Counted from the stretch's first letter, positions 1 to 7,200 are shown. The stretch is 8,111 nucleotides of DNA from DATJQF01 sp035505995 (GCA_035505995.1 DATJQF010000046.1:1-8111), one strand, 5' to 3'. Made by a program: numbers and translations. The notes: a model not told the origin generated them from the letters alone.

Positions 1-972
1 CTGAAGCCTTACTTCAAGCTGGATAATGTCCGCGACGGCGCTTTCTGGCTGGCGAACAAGCTGTACGGGATTACCTTCACCAAAGTGGATAATGCCCCGG
101 TGTATGACAAAGATGTCACGCTGTACGAATGCCATGATGCCGACGGCTCCCTGCTGGGGGTGCTGTACCTGGACTTCTTCCCGCGTGCCGGCAAGAGGCA
201 GGGCGCCTGGACCGGTGAGTTCCGCTCCCAGAAATATGAGGACGGCAAGCGGGTGGCTCCCATCATGACCGTCGTCTGCAACTTCTCCGTGCCGGCGGGC
301 GATAAGCCCTCCCTGCTTTCCCCCGAGGAGGCGGAAACCTTCTTCCATGAATTCGGCCATGCCCTGAACGGGCTCTTTTCCGATGTGAAGTATATGGGGC
401 TGGAGCAGGTTCCGACCGACTTCGTGGAGCTGCCTTCGCAGATCATGGAACACTGGACCTTCGAGCCGGAGGTGCTGAAGCAATATGCGAAACACTATCA
501 GACCGGCGAAGTGATCCCTCAGGCGATCGTGGATAAGATCGTGAAAAGCAAGATCTACGGCGAAGGGTTCCGGACCGTGGAATATGTCGCCGCTTCCTAC
601 CTCGATATGGATTACCACGTACTCACCGACACGGTGACGATCGACGTGAACAAGTTCGAGACCGATGCCATGAACAAGATCGGCCTGATCCCGCAGATCC
701 CGCCGAGATATCATTCCACCTATTTCCAGCACTCGATGACCGGGGATTACACCGCCGGTTATTACGGGTACATCTGGGCCAACGTGCTGGATGCCGATGC
801 GTACGAAGCCTTCAAGGAAACGGGAGACATCTTCAACAGGACCGTTGCCGCGAAGTTCCGCAAGTACGTTCTGTCGTGCGGCAACACGAAGGATGTCATG
901 CAGGAGTACATCGACTTCCGCGGTCATCAACCGACGATCGAGCCGTTGCTGAAGGATAGGGGGTTGAAATAG
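1..972 (+). CDS. M3 family zinc metallopeptidase (Dcp/oligopeptidase A type), C-terminal part
   Basis: The reading frame is open from base 1, so the gene starts outside the window; the visible part is 323 residues. M3 peptidases are zinc enzymes that cut short peptides, either releasing C-terminal dipeptides (Dcp) or cleaving internally (oligopeptidase A). The zinc motif HEFGH is at visible residues 116-120, and the third ligand is Glu143 in the DFVELPSQ segment, matching the thimet oligopeptidase pattern. The substrate-binding stretch GDYTAGYYGYIW lies further on, preceded by a His in FQHS, and the end (FRGHQPTIEPLLKDRGLK) is Dcp-like. About 207 residues follow the HExxH, as in full-length Dcp, so roughly 350 N-terminal residues are missing. 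An internal GTG at 85 is not the true start. One oddity is that the motif reads HALN where the family usually has HALH. Whether it is cytoplasmic or exported cannot be seen. The gene converges with the methyltransferase gene at 1212. Confidence 0.95.
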   Translation: MKPYFKLDNVRDGAFWLANKLYGITFTKVDNAPVYDKDVTLYECHDADGSLLGVLYLDFFPRAGKRQGAWTGEFRSQKYEDGKRVAPIMTVVCNFSVPAGDKPSLLSPEEAETFFHEFGHALNGLFSDVKYMGLEQVPTDFVELPSQIMEHWTFEPEVLKQYAKHYQTGEVIPQAIVDKIVKSKIYGEGFRTVEYVAASYLDMDYHVLTDTVTIDVNKFETDAMNKIGLIPQIPPRYHSTYFQHSMTGDYTAGYYGYIWANVLDADAYEAFKETGDIFNRTVAAKFRKYVLSCGNTKDVMQEYIDFRGHQPTIEPLLKDRGLK

Positions 973-1007
973 GCAACAGGCAACTGGCACCGGGTACTGG
1001 TTGCACA

Positions 1008-1069
1008 TTACATTTGATTATACGATGCCTATACTCAGGCATTAACCCCGGGGTTTACAGAAAATGTAA
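1008..1069. terminator. Nested inverted repeats, possible bidirectional terminator or structured RNA
   Basis: An outer 8-bp inverted repeat, TTACATTT (1008-1015) with AAATGTAA (1062-1069), encloses two smaller dyads. The first is ATGCCT (1025-1030) with AGGCAT (1037-1042) around a 6-nt loop. The second is the perfect 12-bp palindrome AACCCCGGGGTT (1044-1055). The whole lies 36 nt past the M3 stop codon. There is no clear U-run on either strand, so a classic intrinsic terminator is not proven. The position between convergent genes makes a termination or mRNA 3'-end role the simplest reading. Confidence 0.4.
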
Positions 1070-1133
1070 CAGGGCGGCCGGGAGAAGCATTATCGGACAG
1101 CGGGATAACCCTGCCGGAAGGAAGGAGTATACC

Positions 1134-1163
1134 ATGATAAAAGGCGAAAAAGTGAAAAAGTGA
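1134..1163 (+). other. Nine-codon mini-ORF with a strong Shine-Dalgarno
   Basis: ATG at 1134 opens a nine-codon frame (MIKGEKVKK) ending at TGA 1161-1163. It is preceded by AAGGAG at 1122-1127 with a 6-nt spacer, which is textbook spacing. This stands out because none of the real genes whose starts are visible here has such a site. No gene follows in the same direction within the window before the opposing gene, so it cannot be a conventional leader peptide for a plus-strand neighbour. Chance or a decayed gene start is the likeliest explanation. Confidence 0.2.
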
Positions 1164-1180
1164 AATAGCGAAATGGCGAA
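1141..1180. repeat. Tandem repeat, five copies of an 8-bp unit
   Basis: Five consecutive 8-mers read AAGGCGAA, AAAGTGAA, AAAGTGAA, ATAGCGAA and ATGGCGAA, consensus A-W-R-G-Y-G-A-A, without any gap. Copies two and three are identical. The array overlaps the mini-ORF. It lies in non-coding DNA and is best described as a degenerate microsatellite. Confidence 0.75.
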
Positions 1181-1211
1181 ATGAGCTGTGCCCGTATTTG
1201 TATAAAGATGC

Positions 1212-1685
1212 CTAGAACCAGCGGTTCACACGCTTGCAGTACGCATTATATTCCTCGCCGAAGTCCTTTCGCAGCCCCGGTTCCTCTGCGAAAATGATAA
1301 AGAGGTAAAACGCGGCAAAAACCCCCAGCAGGTAGATCCACAGGCCGGATGATCCCGTGAAGACCGCCTCGCCGGCAAGGATCGCCAGCACGCCCAGGTA
1401 CATGGGATTGCGTGAGAACCTGTAAAGGCCCGTTTGCACCAGCTTTTTGGTCGGATCCGACGGGGAGAGCGTGCCGCGGCCGGTCAGGGCAAAACGCAGG
1501 ATGCAGTCGAGCAGCACGGTCAGGCCCACAGCAAAAAGAAAGATCCCGATGGTTTGCTGGAAGCTCATCCCGGAATGCAGGACCGCGGAGAACCGTTTCC
1601 CGGCGATCAGATAAGGAACCAGGCCTGCCACTATGCCGGGCAGGAGGATCAGGTAAACCAGGTTGCGGAGCAGCAGGGAGATCAT
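1212..1685 (-). CDS. Isoprenylcysteine methyltransferase/PEMT-family membrane methyltransferase
   Basis: This 157-residue protein has the layout of small bacterial integral-membrane methyltransferases related to ICMT and phospholipid methyltransferase, which use S-adenosylmethionine. Hydrophobic segments are seen at about residues 8-28, 45-67 and 96-132, the last long enough for two helices. The family signature is present: a GTLSP loop at 71-75, SRNPMYLG at 91-98, then AEEPGLRKDFGEEY at 133-146 and a final RVNRWF. The length is typical. The start is the ATG at 1683-1685; no in-frame alternative lies just upstream and there is no Shine-Dalgarno. Bacteria generally lack prenylated cysteine substrates, so the true substrate (lipid, thiol or another small molecule) is unknown. 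It stands alone, convergent with the M3 gene and downstream of a possible small ORF on the same strand. Confidence 0.88.
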   Translation of the reverse strand: MISLLLRNLVYLILLPGIVAGLVPYLIAGKRFSAVLHSGMSFQQTIGIFLFAVGLTVLLDCILRFALTGRGTLSPSDPTKKLVQTGLYRFSRNPMYLGVLAILAGEAVFTGSSGLWIYLLGVFAAFYLFIIFAEEPGLRKDFGEEYNAYCKRVNRWF

Positions 1686-1795
1686 GGGTTCATCATTAGT
1701 TCAAACAGCCTGCCAGGTGGTGATATCGTACCAGGGCGGTCAGTATAGTCCAGTGCACCCAAAGGCATCACCGGCGTCACTCCGTGAAGCATTCC

Positions 1796-1918
1796 TTATC
1801 CCACAAACGCAAGGATCAGCCGCAAAATTGTGATGACAATGGAGATAGCCGACACGATCCGCAGCACTTCCAGGAAATATCCGTATGCCGTGATTGAAAA
1901 ATCTTTAATGGATACCAT
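1796..1918 (-). CDS. Possible 40-residue single-helix membrane peptide
   Basis: An ATG at 1916-1918 opens a 40-codon minus-strand frame ending at TAA (1796-1798). The N-terminal half starts MVSIKDFSITAYGY. Residues about 19-39 form a strongly hydrophobic stretch rich in Ile, Val and Leu, interrupted by Arg33, with Arg20 at its start: the look of a single transmembrane helix. The leader is A/T-rich with no Shine-Dalgarno, as for the other genes here. It lies 110 bp upstream of the methyltransferase gene on the same strand. I do not recognise a family. It could be a genuine microprotein or a chance frame; the short length makes the evidence weak. Confidence 0.35.
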   Translation of the reverse strand: MVSIKDFSITAYGYFLEVLRIVSAISIVITILRLILAFVG

Positions 1919-1933
1919 AAAATGAGTTTTAAA

Positions 1934-1958
1934 AACCACAAAGACTCATAAAGCACAA
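1934..1958. repeat. Degenerate CCACAAAG-type intergenic repeat
   Basis: The stretch reads CCACAAAGA, CTCATAAAG, CACAACAGT in 9-bp steps from 1936, a degraded form of the CCACAAAGACACAAAG-like repeats I recall from intergenic regions of Bacteroidota and related genomes. It forms the leader of the possible small ORF at 1918. Its role is unknown. Confidence 0.35.
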
Positions 1959-1969
1959 CAGTCCTATGC

Positions 1970-1999
1970 GATCCAGGTGCCTATGTGGTTTGGTGGATC
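1970..1999 (-). terminator. Weak hairpin downstream of the T9SS protein gene
   Basis: GATCCA (1970-1975) and TGGATC (1994-1999) form a 6-bp dyad with an 18-nt loop, starting 7 nt beyond the stop codon on the minus strand. There is no U-run after it, so it is only a candidate transcript end. Confidence 0.2.
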
Positions 2000-2006
2000 A
2001 TTCTTT

Positions 2007-3623
2007 TTATTCAAAATTAAGTTTCCCTTTTCCCAGTATTTCACTACCGTTCCGTACCATATAAAAGTAGATCCCTTCTGGAAGGCCATTCCGGCCGAGG
2101 ACCACCTGCTGCCCCGAAAAGCTGACCTGCTGCACCTGCTTTCCGTTCAGGTCGTACAGGCTGACAATCGCTGTGCCGGATGCACGGTCCAGGGCGAAGG
2201 TCACTTCGGTAGTAGCCGGGTTCGGATAAACCGTCAGGCCGGTGCTGGCGGGATTGATATTCCCCAGGCCCGATGGCAGGCAGATCTGGATCTCATCCCC
2301 GCCGGCACTGGTCATAAACGGGATCATGTGCTCCAGTCCGCCGAACGACACGAACGAAGGGAATCGTTTGGTAAAGGTCGTGATCGAAGTATTCATCACC
2401 GTATTAGCCGGAAGGGAATTGCAATCCGTCATTCCGGCGAGGTTGGTCTTGACGAGATAAACATGTTCCCCGCCGTTTGTGAAGCCGAACGTCGACCCGG
2501 CCAGGACATATCCGTTGTCGGAGGTCTGCCGGATGTAATTCGCATCGTCATCGGCGGAGCTGCCGAAGGTGTTCGCCCACATCAGCCCGCCTGAAGAGTC
2601 CGTTTTTACAATATAGTAATCATCGCCGCCTGCTCCGAAATTGCTGATATACCCGGTGGCCACGTATCCCCCGTCGCTGGTTTGCAGGGCGGAGGAGAAG
2701 GAAGCATCGCTCGACGAATTGCCGGTGCCGTACAAATGTGCCCATTGAAGGTTCCCGTTCTGATCCGTTTTGATCAGTCTTCCGAATTCCCCCATCGAAG
2801 CGCTGCTGGTAACCCCGGCAATTAGATAACCCATATCCCGGGTCTGGCTGATCGAGTTGGCCATATCGGCGGCATCGGCCAGATTGCTTCCGTATATCCG
2901 GGTCCACAGCGTATCCCCGTACGAGTTGGTCTTCACCACCCAGAAATCACCGAGCGTATCTCCGAAGCTGGCGGTAGTCCCGGCCAGGACATATCCCCCG
3001 TCTGCGGTTTGTATTACCGAGTATGCATCGTCATTTCCCAGCCATCCATAAGTGCGGGTCCAGGACAGGAGTCCTTCCCCGTCCGTTTTCAGCAGGTAGA
3101 AGTCATCTCCTCCCGATCCGAAATTGCTGATATATCCCGCCAGGATGAATCCCCCGTCGGCCGTCTGCTGAAGGGAGTAAGCAGCGGCATCACTGGTCGT
3201 ATCCAGCGTTCCGTAAACTTTCGTCCAGAGCAGGTTGCCGGAAGGGTCGGTGCGCAGCAGGAAGATATGTTCCCCTCCGTACCCGGAGGTGGTTCCGGCA
3301 ACTGCATAACCGTTATCGGTGGTCTCTACAACGGCAAAGGCATCATCCGCCAGGAATGTACCGAACGTTCGGGTCCATTGGATCGATCCGGTCGCATCGG
3401 TTTTCAGTAAATAAGCATCATCGTTGCCGGCGCCGAAATTAGAGCTGTACCCGGCTGCGATATACCCCCCGTCGGAGGTTTGCTGAATGCAGGCGGCATA
3501 GGCATCACTGGAGGTATCTAAAGTCCCGTACTCTGTTTGAAACGACATCACCGTGGTGTCGCTGAGGCTGAAGGCAGTTGCTGAATACACCAGCATGGCT
3601 GCTATAATGACTATTTTCTTCAT
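2007..3623 (-). CDS. Secreted seven-repeat (beta-propeller-like) protein with T9SS type A sorting domain
   Basis: This 538-residue protein starts with a signal peptide (MKKIVIIAAMLVYSATAFS, residues 1-19). Seven repeats of about 48-56 residues follow at 32-87, 88-136, 137-191, 192-243, 244-297, 298-352 and 353-400. Each has the core Q-T-x-D-G-G-Y-x-x-A-G, then D-x-Y-L-L-K-T-D-x-x-G and a closing W-T-x-x-Y-G, consistent with a seven-bladed propeller. A linker at 400-460 holds two cysteines (401, 448) that could form a disulfide. Residues 464-538 are a type A T9SS sorting domain: VYPNPATTEVTF, LYDLNGKQV, then LPEGIYFYMV and GKGKL. Such domains direct export through the outer membrane, with release or surface anchoring after cleavage. 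Ligand or enzymatic activity is not evident; a binding or adhesive role is possible. The ATG at 3621-3623 is fixed by the signal peptide, and there is no Shine-Dalgarno. It is likely a monocistronic unit. Confidence 0.93.
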   Translation of the reverse strand: MKKIVIIAAMLVYSATAFSLSDTTVMSFQTEYGTLDTSSDAYAACIQQTSDGGYIAAGYSSNFGAGNDDAYLLKTDATGSIQWTRTFGTFLADDAFAVVETTDNGYAVAGTTSGYGGEHIFLLRTDPSGNLLWTKVYGTLDTTSDAAAYSLQQTADGGFILAGYISNFGSGGDDFYLLKTDGEGLLSWTRTYGWLGNDDAYSVIQTADGGYVLAGTTASFGDTLGDFWVVKTNSYGDTLWTRIYGSNLADAADMANSISQTRDMGYLIAGVTSSASMGEFGRLIKTDQNGNLQWAHLYGTGNSSSDASFSSALQTSDGGYVATGYISNFGAGGDDYYIVKTDSSGGLMWANTFGSSADDDANYIRQTSDNGYVLAGSTFGFTNGGEHVYLVKTNLAGMTDCNSLPANTVMNTSITTFTKRFPSFVSFGGLEHMIPFMTSAGGDEIQICLPSGLGNINPASTGLTVYPNPATTEVTFALDRASGTAIVSLYDLNGKQVQQVSFSGQQVVLGRNGLPEGIYFYMVRNGSEILGKGKLNFE

Positions 3624-3671
3624 AATGTGTTTTTGTTAATGTCCCAATACAATGTTAAACCGACAGGCAGT

Positions 3672-3699
3672 CAAGGGTATGCTCAACGCAATACCTTTG
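3672..3699 (-). terminator. Hairpin between VOC gene and T9SS protein gene
   Basis: CAAGGGTAT (3672-3680) pairs with ATACCTTTG (3691-3699) around a 10-nt loop. The stem is nine pairs with one G-U on the plus strand, or one mismatch if read on the minus strand. It begins 43 nt past the VOC stop codon. No U-run follows, so it could be a weak terminator or a processed 3' end; it could also sit in the 5' region of the T9SS gene. Confidence 0.35.
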
Positions 3700-3742
3700 C
3701 TTCCGGCAATTCCGTAACTTCTGATAACTGATCGCTGGGATC

Positions 3743-4150
3743 TCAACCCATTTGCATCGAAGGCTGCAGGATGCTGATCCGGTTGCCTTCGGTGTCGGTG
3801 AATGCGATAAAGGTGCCTATCCCGGGGATATCGACCGGCTCGCCGATCAACTTGCCGCCCGACCGGGTGATCTCCTTCATCGTGTCCTTGATGTTTTCAA
3901 CCGAGATCACAAGGGACGGATGCGGATCGGGAACCTGGTCAGTCCTGGGATAGAATCCCCCGTTGATGGCCCCGGGCATTTTCGGCCGGCCCTTATCGTC
4001 GGTTTCAGTGGTGGCGACGGTGACGTAATTTCCCATCTCGGGTCCGAGAAACTTCGGATCCCAGCCAAAGACTTTGGTATAGAACGCAGCCATGCGTTTG
4101 GTATCGTGAGCCGGCATTTCAAAATGAACGACCGGATTTTTTGCTTTCAT
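3743..4150 (-). CDS. VOC superfamily (glyoxalase/bleomycin-resistance fold) protein
   Basis: This 135-residue protein has the length and pattern of single-domain vicinal-oxygen-chelate proteins, close to the predicted lactoylglutathione-lyase-like group. The first beta-alpha unit reads VVHFEMPAHD then MAAFYTKVFGW (residues 7-30), the middle has NGGFYPR (63-69), and the second half has HPSLVISVENIKD (77-89) followed by GIGTFIAFTDTEGNRISILQ (110-129). His9 and Glu121 sit where the family places metal ligands. The central ligand is less clear: His77 lies two residues before the usual position, which here is Ser79. Substrate cannot be assigned; members include glyoxalases, dioxygenases and drug-binding proteins. 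The start is ATG 4148-4150, with no Shine-Dalgarno. It lies 112 bp downstream of the Tricorn-like gene on the same strand, with a hairpin between them, so co-transcription is uncertain. Confidence 0.9.
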   Translation of the reverse strand: MKAKNPVVHFEMPAHDTKRMAAFYTKVFGWDPKFLGPEMGNYVTVATTETDDKGRPKMPGAINGGFYPRTDQVPDPHPSLVISVENIKDTMKEITRSGGKLIGEPVDIPGIGTFIAFTDTEGNRISILQPSMQMG

Positions 4151-4192
4151 AATCGGTGGTTTGATAAATCGGTTTATGACAAAATATAATCC

Positions 4193-4220
4193 TGTTGCCT
4201 TCCCTTCTTTCCCGGCAACA
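4193..4220 (-). terminator. Hairpin between Tricorn-like gene and VOC gene
   Basis: TGTTGCC (4193-4199) and GGCAACA (4214-4220) are a perfect 7-bp inverted repeat around a 14-nt loop that is pyrimidine-only on the plus strand. On the minus strand it begins 42 nt past the Tricorn-like stop codon and is followed by AGGATTATATTTTG, which is T-rich but not an uninterrupted run. It is a reasonable terminator candidate for the protease gene, and the TATATTTTG could alternatively belong to a promoter for the VOC gene. Confidence 0.4.
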
Positions 4221-4262
4221 AAAATATAGTAAAAATAAAGTTAGGGCGGAAAAGGTTTTGAA

Positions 4263-7200
4263 CTATTTCCTTACCCGTACAGGATATGGCGGTCTCGTAG
4301 GCTTGACGGGAGGATTCGCTTTCAGCTCATCCATCACCACTTCGATCGCTTTATCGAGCTGAGGGTCCTTGCCCGCGGCCACTTCGGCCGGAAGCTGCTC
4401 CACTTCAATATCCGGGGCAATGCCTTCATTCTCGATCCTCCATCCGTCCTCGTTCCAGAAGGCCACATTGGGAGCGGTCACAAACCCGCCGTCCATCAGA
4501 TTGGGGAAATTCAGGATGCCCACCAATCCGCCCCAGGTCCTGGTACCGACCAGCTTGCCCAGTCCCAGCTTGCGGAACGACCAGGGCAGATAGTCCCCGC
4601 CGCTGCCTGCATATTCGTTGATCAGCATTACTTTCGGTCCCTGGATGGCGGCATGCGGCGCCTTGATATCTTCCCCGTACCGCGTGGCCCAGTAGTTCAG
4701 GTAAGGCCTACGAAGGATATCGATGATATAATCGGCCAGGGAGCCGCCTCCGTTGAAGCGCTCATCAATGATAATGGCCTCCTTATCGCTCTGCGGGAAA
4801 AAATAACGTTTGAAATAGTCATGACCTGCCGTAGCGGTATTGGGAACATACACGTAGGCCACTTTACCGCCGGTGGCTTCGTTCACCTTTTTCAGGTTGT
4901 CCTCGACCCAGTAACGGTTGCGCAGATCGGCTTCACTCTCGATGGGAACCACCTGGACCAGCCGGGAACCGGAAGTATCGGGATGCGGTCCCACCCGGAT
5001 CTCGGTAAGTTTCCCTGCGGTATTCTCGAACAGGCTGAACACTTCGGTGGGGGCTTTGAGTTCCACGCCGTTCACCGCCAGGAGATAGTCACCTTCTTTT
5101 ACATTCACGCCGGGTTCCGTAAGGGGGGCCCGTAGATCCGGTGTCCAGTTCAGGCCGCCGTAGATCTTGCTGAAACGGTAACGTCCGTTATCAATTTTAT
5201 AATCGGCGCCCAGCAGTCCTCCGGGCACTGATTTAGGGGTGCGGTACTGTTCCCCTCCGCCGGTATAGGAGTGCCCGATGGTGAGCTCGCTGCAGATCCA
5301 GCGGGTAAGACGGGTGAAATCATCCCGGCAGGAAAGGTAGGGGAGGAAGACCTCGTATTTTTTCTTCATGGCATTCCAGTCGGCGCCCTGCATGCCCGGG
5401 TCATAGAAGAAATCCCGGTTGATCCGCCAGATATCCCCGAACATCTGATGCCATTGGGCGGGAGGGTCGATACGGATCTCGGCCGCATCCAGGTTCAGGA
5501 TCCCTTTGCCCGGCTCGATCTTTTCCCCGGCGCCGGTAAGGAACCACGATTCCCCGGTCGCATAAAGTATTTTCTTTTTATCAAAAGAGAGGATATACCC
5601 GTTCAGCGCTTCCAGGGCAACATTGTCCTTCCGGGTTTCCAGGTTGAAAAGGTGCAGCTTGCTGACATTGGGACTATTTTCCGGCGGAAATGCCGGATTT
5701 TCCATGAAATAGATCTGATTTTCTGTGCCCGGTGTCAGGTTAGAATAGAAACCCGGAGGGATAGGCAGGGCCAGGATACGGTCGGCGATTCCCGGGATAT
5801 CGATGACCGACTTGTTCCCGGTACTGTCCGCTTTTTGTTTGTCTTTATCCTTTTCGGATTCTTTAATTGAGGCTTTTTCCTTACCGGCATCTTTCTTCGC
5901 TTCAGGAGTCCCTTTCTCCTCATCGCTTTCTTTCCGGAGCGGATTCGGGGCATTTTTATCCAGCACGGCGATGTACAGGGAATTTTTCATGTGCATATCT
6001 TCGGTCGAAAGATCGAACCATTGCCGGACAGGACCGGCATCTGTGGAACCGAAGAAGTAAATGTATTTTCCGCTCCTGTCAAAGACCGGTTCGGAACAGT
6101 CGCTCATCCCGTCTGTTACAGGGAACAGCTTGTCCTGGTCGAGGGAATACAGGTAAACTCTCAGGATGTTGGTCGGGGTGATCATCGTGAAAGTCATCCA
6201 CTTTGAGTCCGGCGACCAATCGGGATTCATGTCCTGGAATATGTCATAGATGGGTTCGGTCGCCACTTTCCGGATCTTGCCGGTGGCCAGCTCAATGATA
6301 TACAGGTTGAATCCATTATCGGAATAGGTGATCATCTTGCTGTCGGGTGACCAGATCGGGTCCATATAAAATCCGTCTCCCGTCATTGCATATTTTCTGG
6401 ATTCTCCTTTCCCATCCTGGTTTGCGACCACCAGCTGGTACTCGCCCGTTTCGTCGGAAAACCAGGCGATCTTTTTACCGTCGGGGGACCAAACAGGGCT
6501 CCGCTCATATATCCCCGGGGTATTCGTCAGGTTACGGGGATCTCCTTTCTCGGCAGGTACCGTGATCACGTCTCCCCAAGCCTCAAACAGTGCCCGGGCG
6601 CCGCTGGGAGAGATGTTCGCGTAATGGATGTTTTTAGAGGCAGGCACGTACCGGGAACGGATATTGGACAGGTCGGCCGGGATATGCATATGCAGCTGTT
6701 TGTAAGTATTGGCAGCCAGGTCATATATGTAAAGATAGCCGGCCTGCTCGAAAACGATCTTTCCCCCGCCATATCCTGCCGAATTGATCGGAAAGTCGGT
6801 GAACTTCGTCAGTTGGGTGATTTTTTTATCTTTTGTACCATAGCTGAACAGGTTAAACTCGCCGTTACGGTCGGAGAGGAAATACACCTGGTCCCCGATC
6901 CACATCGGCCGCCAGTCATTGCAGCCGCCTTCGGGCTGCGGGATCTTCTCGACGGCCAGGGTCGAAAGGTCACAGATCCAGATGAAGGCGATCGTCCCTC
7001 CCCGGTAGTTCTTCCACTGCTGAAACGCATTGTAATGCGGGTTATAGGCGATCTTTTTCCCGTCGGGGGAGAAACTCCCGAATGCCCCGTTAGGCAGGTT
7101 CAGCTTTTCGGGGAATCCTCCCTGTACGGGCACCAGGTAGAATTTAGGGTACCGGTTGGTAAAGGATTCCCGGGCCGATGAGATGAGGATCGATTTACCG

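Larger units (their letters stand above)
973..1211. other. Convergent intergenic gap, 239 bp, structured and repeat-bearing
   Basis: This is the 3'-to-3' gap between the M3 peptidase and the methyltransferase. It begins with a short direct repeat (AGGCAAC twice, 972-985), then nested inverted repeats at 1008-1069, then a Shine-Dalgarno-like AAGGAG with a nine-codon ORF (1122-1163) and five 8-bp tandem repeats (1141-1180). No protein-coding frame of normal length fits. It probably carries the transcription ends of both genes, which is an inference from the orientation and the dyads. Confidence 0.6.
1686..2006. other. Intergenic stretch of 321 bp
   Basis: This lies between the start of the methyltransferase gene and the end of the T9SS protein gene. 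Apart from the possible small ORF (1796-1918), a degenerate CACAAAG-type repeat (1934-1958) and a 6-bp dyad just after the T9SS gene (1970-1999), nothing recognisable is seen. At 1686-1795 I see no clear promoter box or coding signal. Confidence 0.5.

Noticed and set aside
9..446. 145-codon minus-strand frame opposite the M3 peptidase
   Set aside because: It overlaps the zinc-site region of a clear coding frame and has no recognisable features.
1977..2594. 205-codon plus-strand frame opposite the T9SS protein
   Set aside because: It lies antisense to a gene with signal peptide, repeats and sorting domain; its composition is that of a shadow frame and it shows no domain.
2472..3530. Regularly spaced similar DNA segments that could suggest a CRISPR array
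   Set aside because: The similarity follows protein repeats of about 150 bases with diverged sequence inside one coding frame, not identical short repeats with unique spacers.
3640..3665. TAACATTG-like box as a Bacteroidota -7 promoter for the T9SS gene
   Set aside because: One mismatch to TAnnTTTG, and the nearest upstream TTG is only 14 nt away, shorter than the usual spacing.
5271..5870. 199-codon plus-strand frame opposite the Tricorn-like gene
   Set aside because: It is fully antisense to a well-recognised protease; the other long plus-strand frames at 4653-5135 and 6624-7181 are rejected for the same reason.
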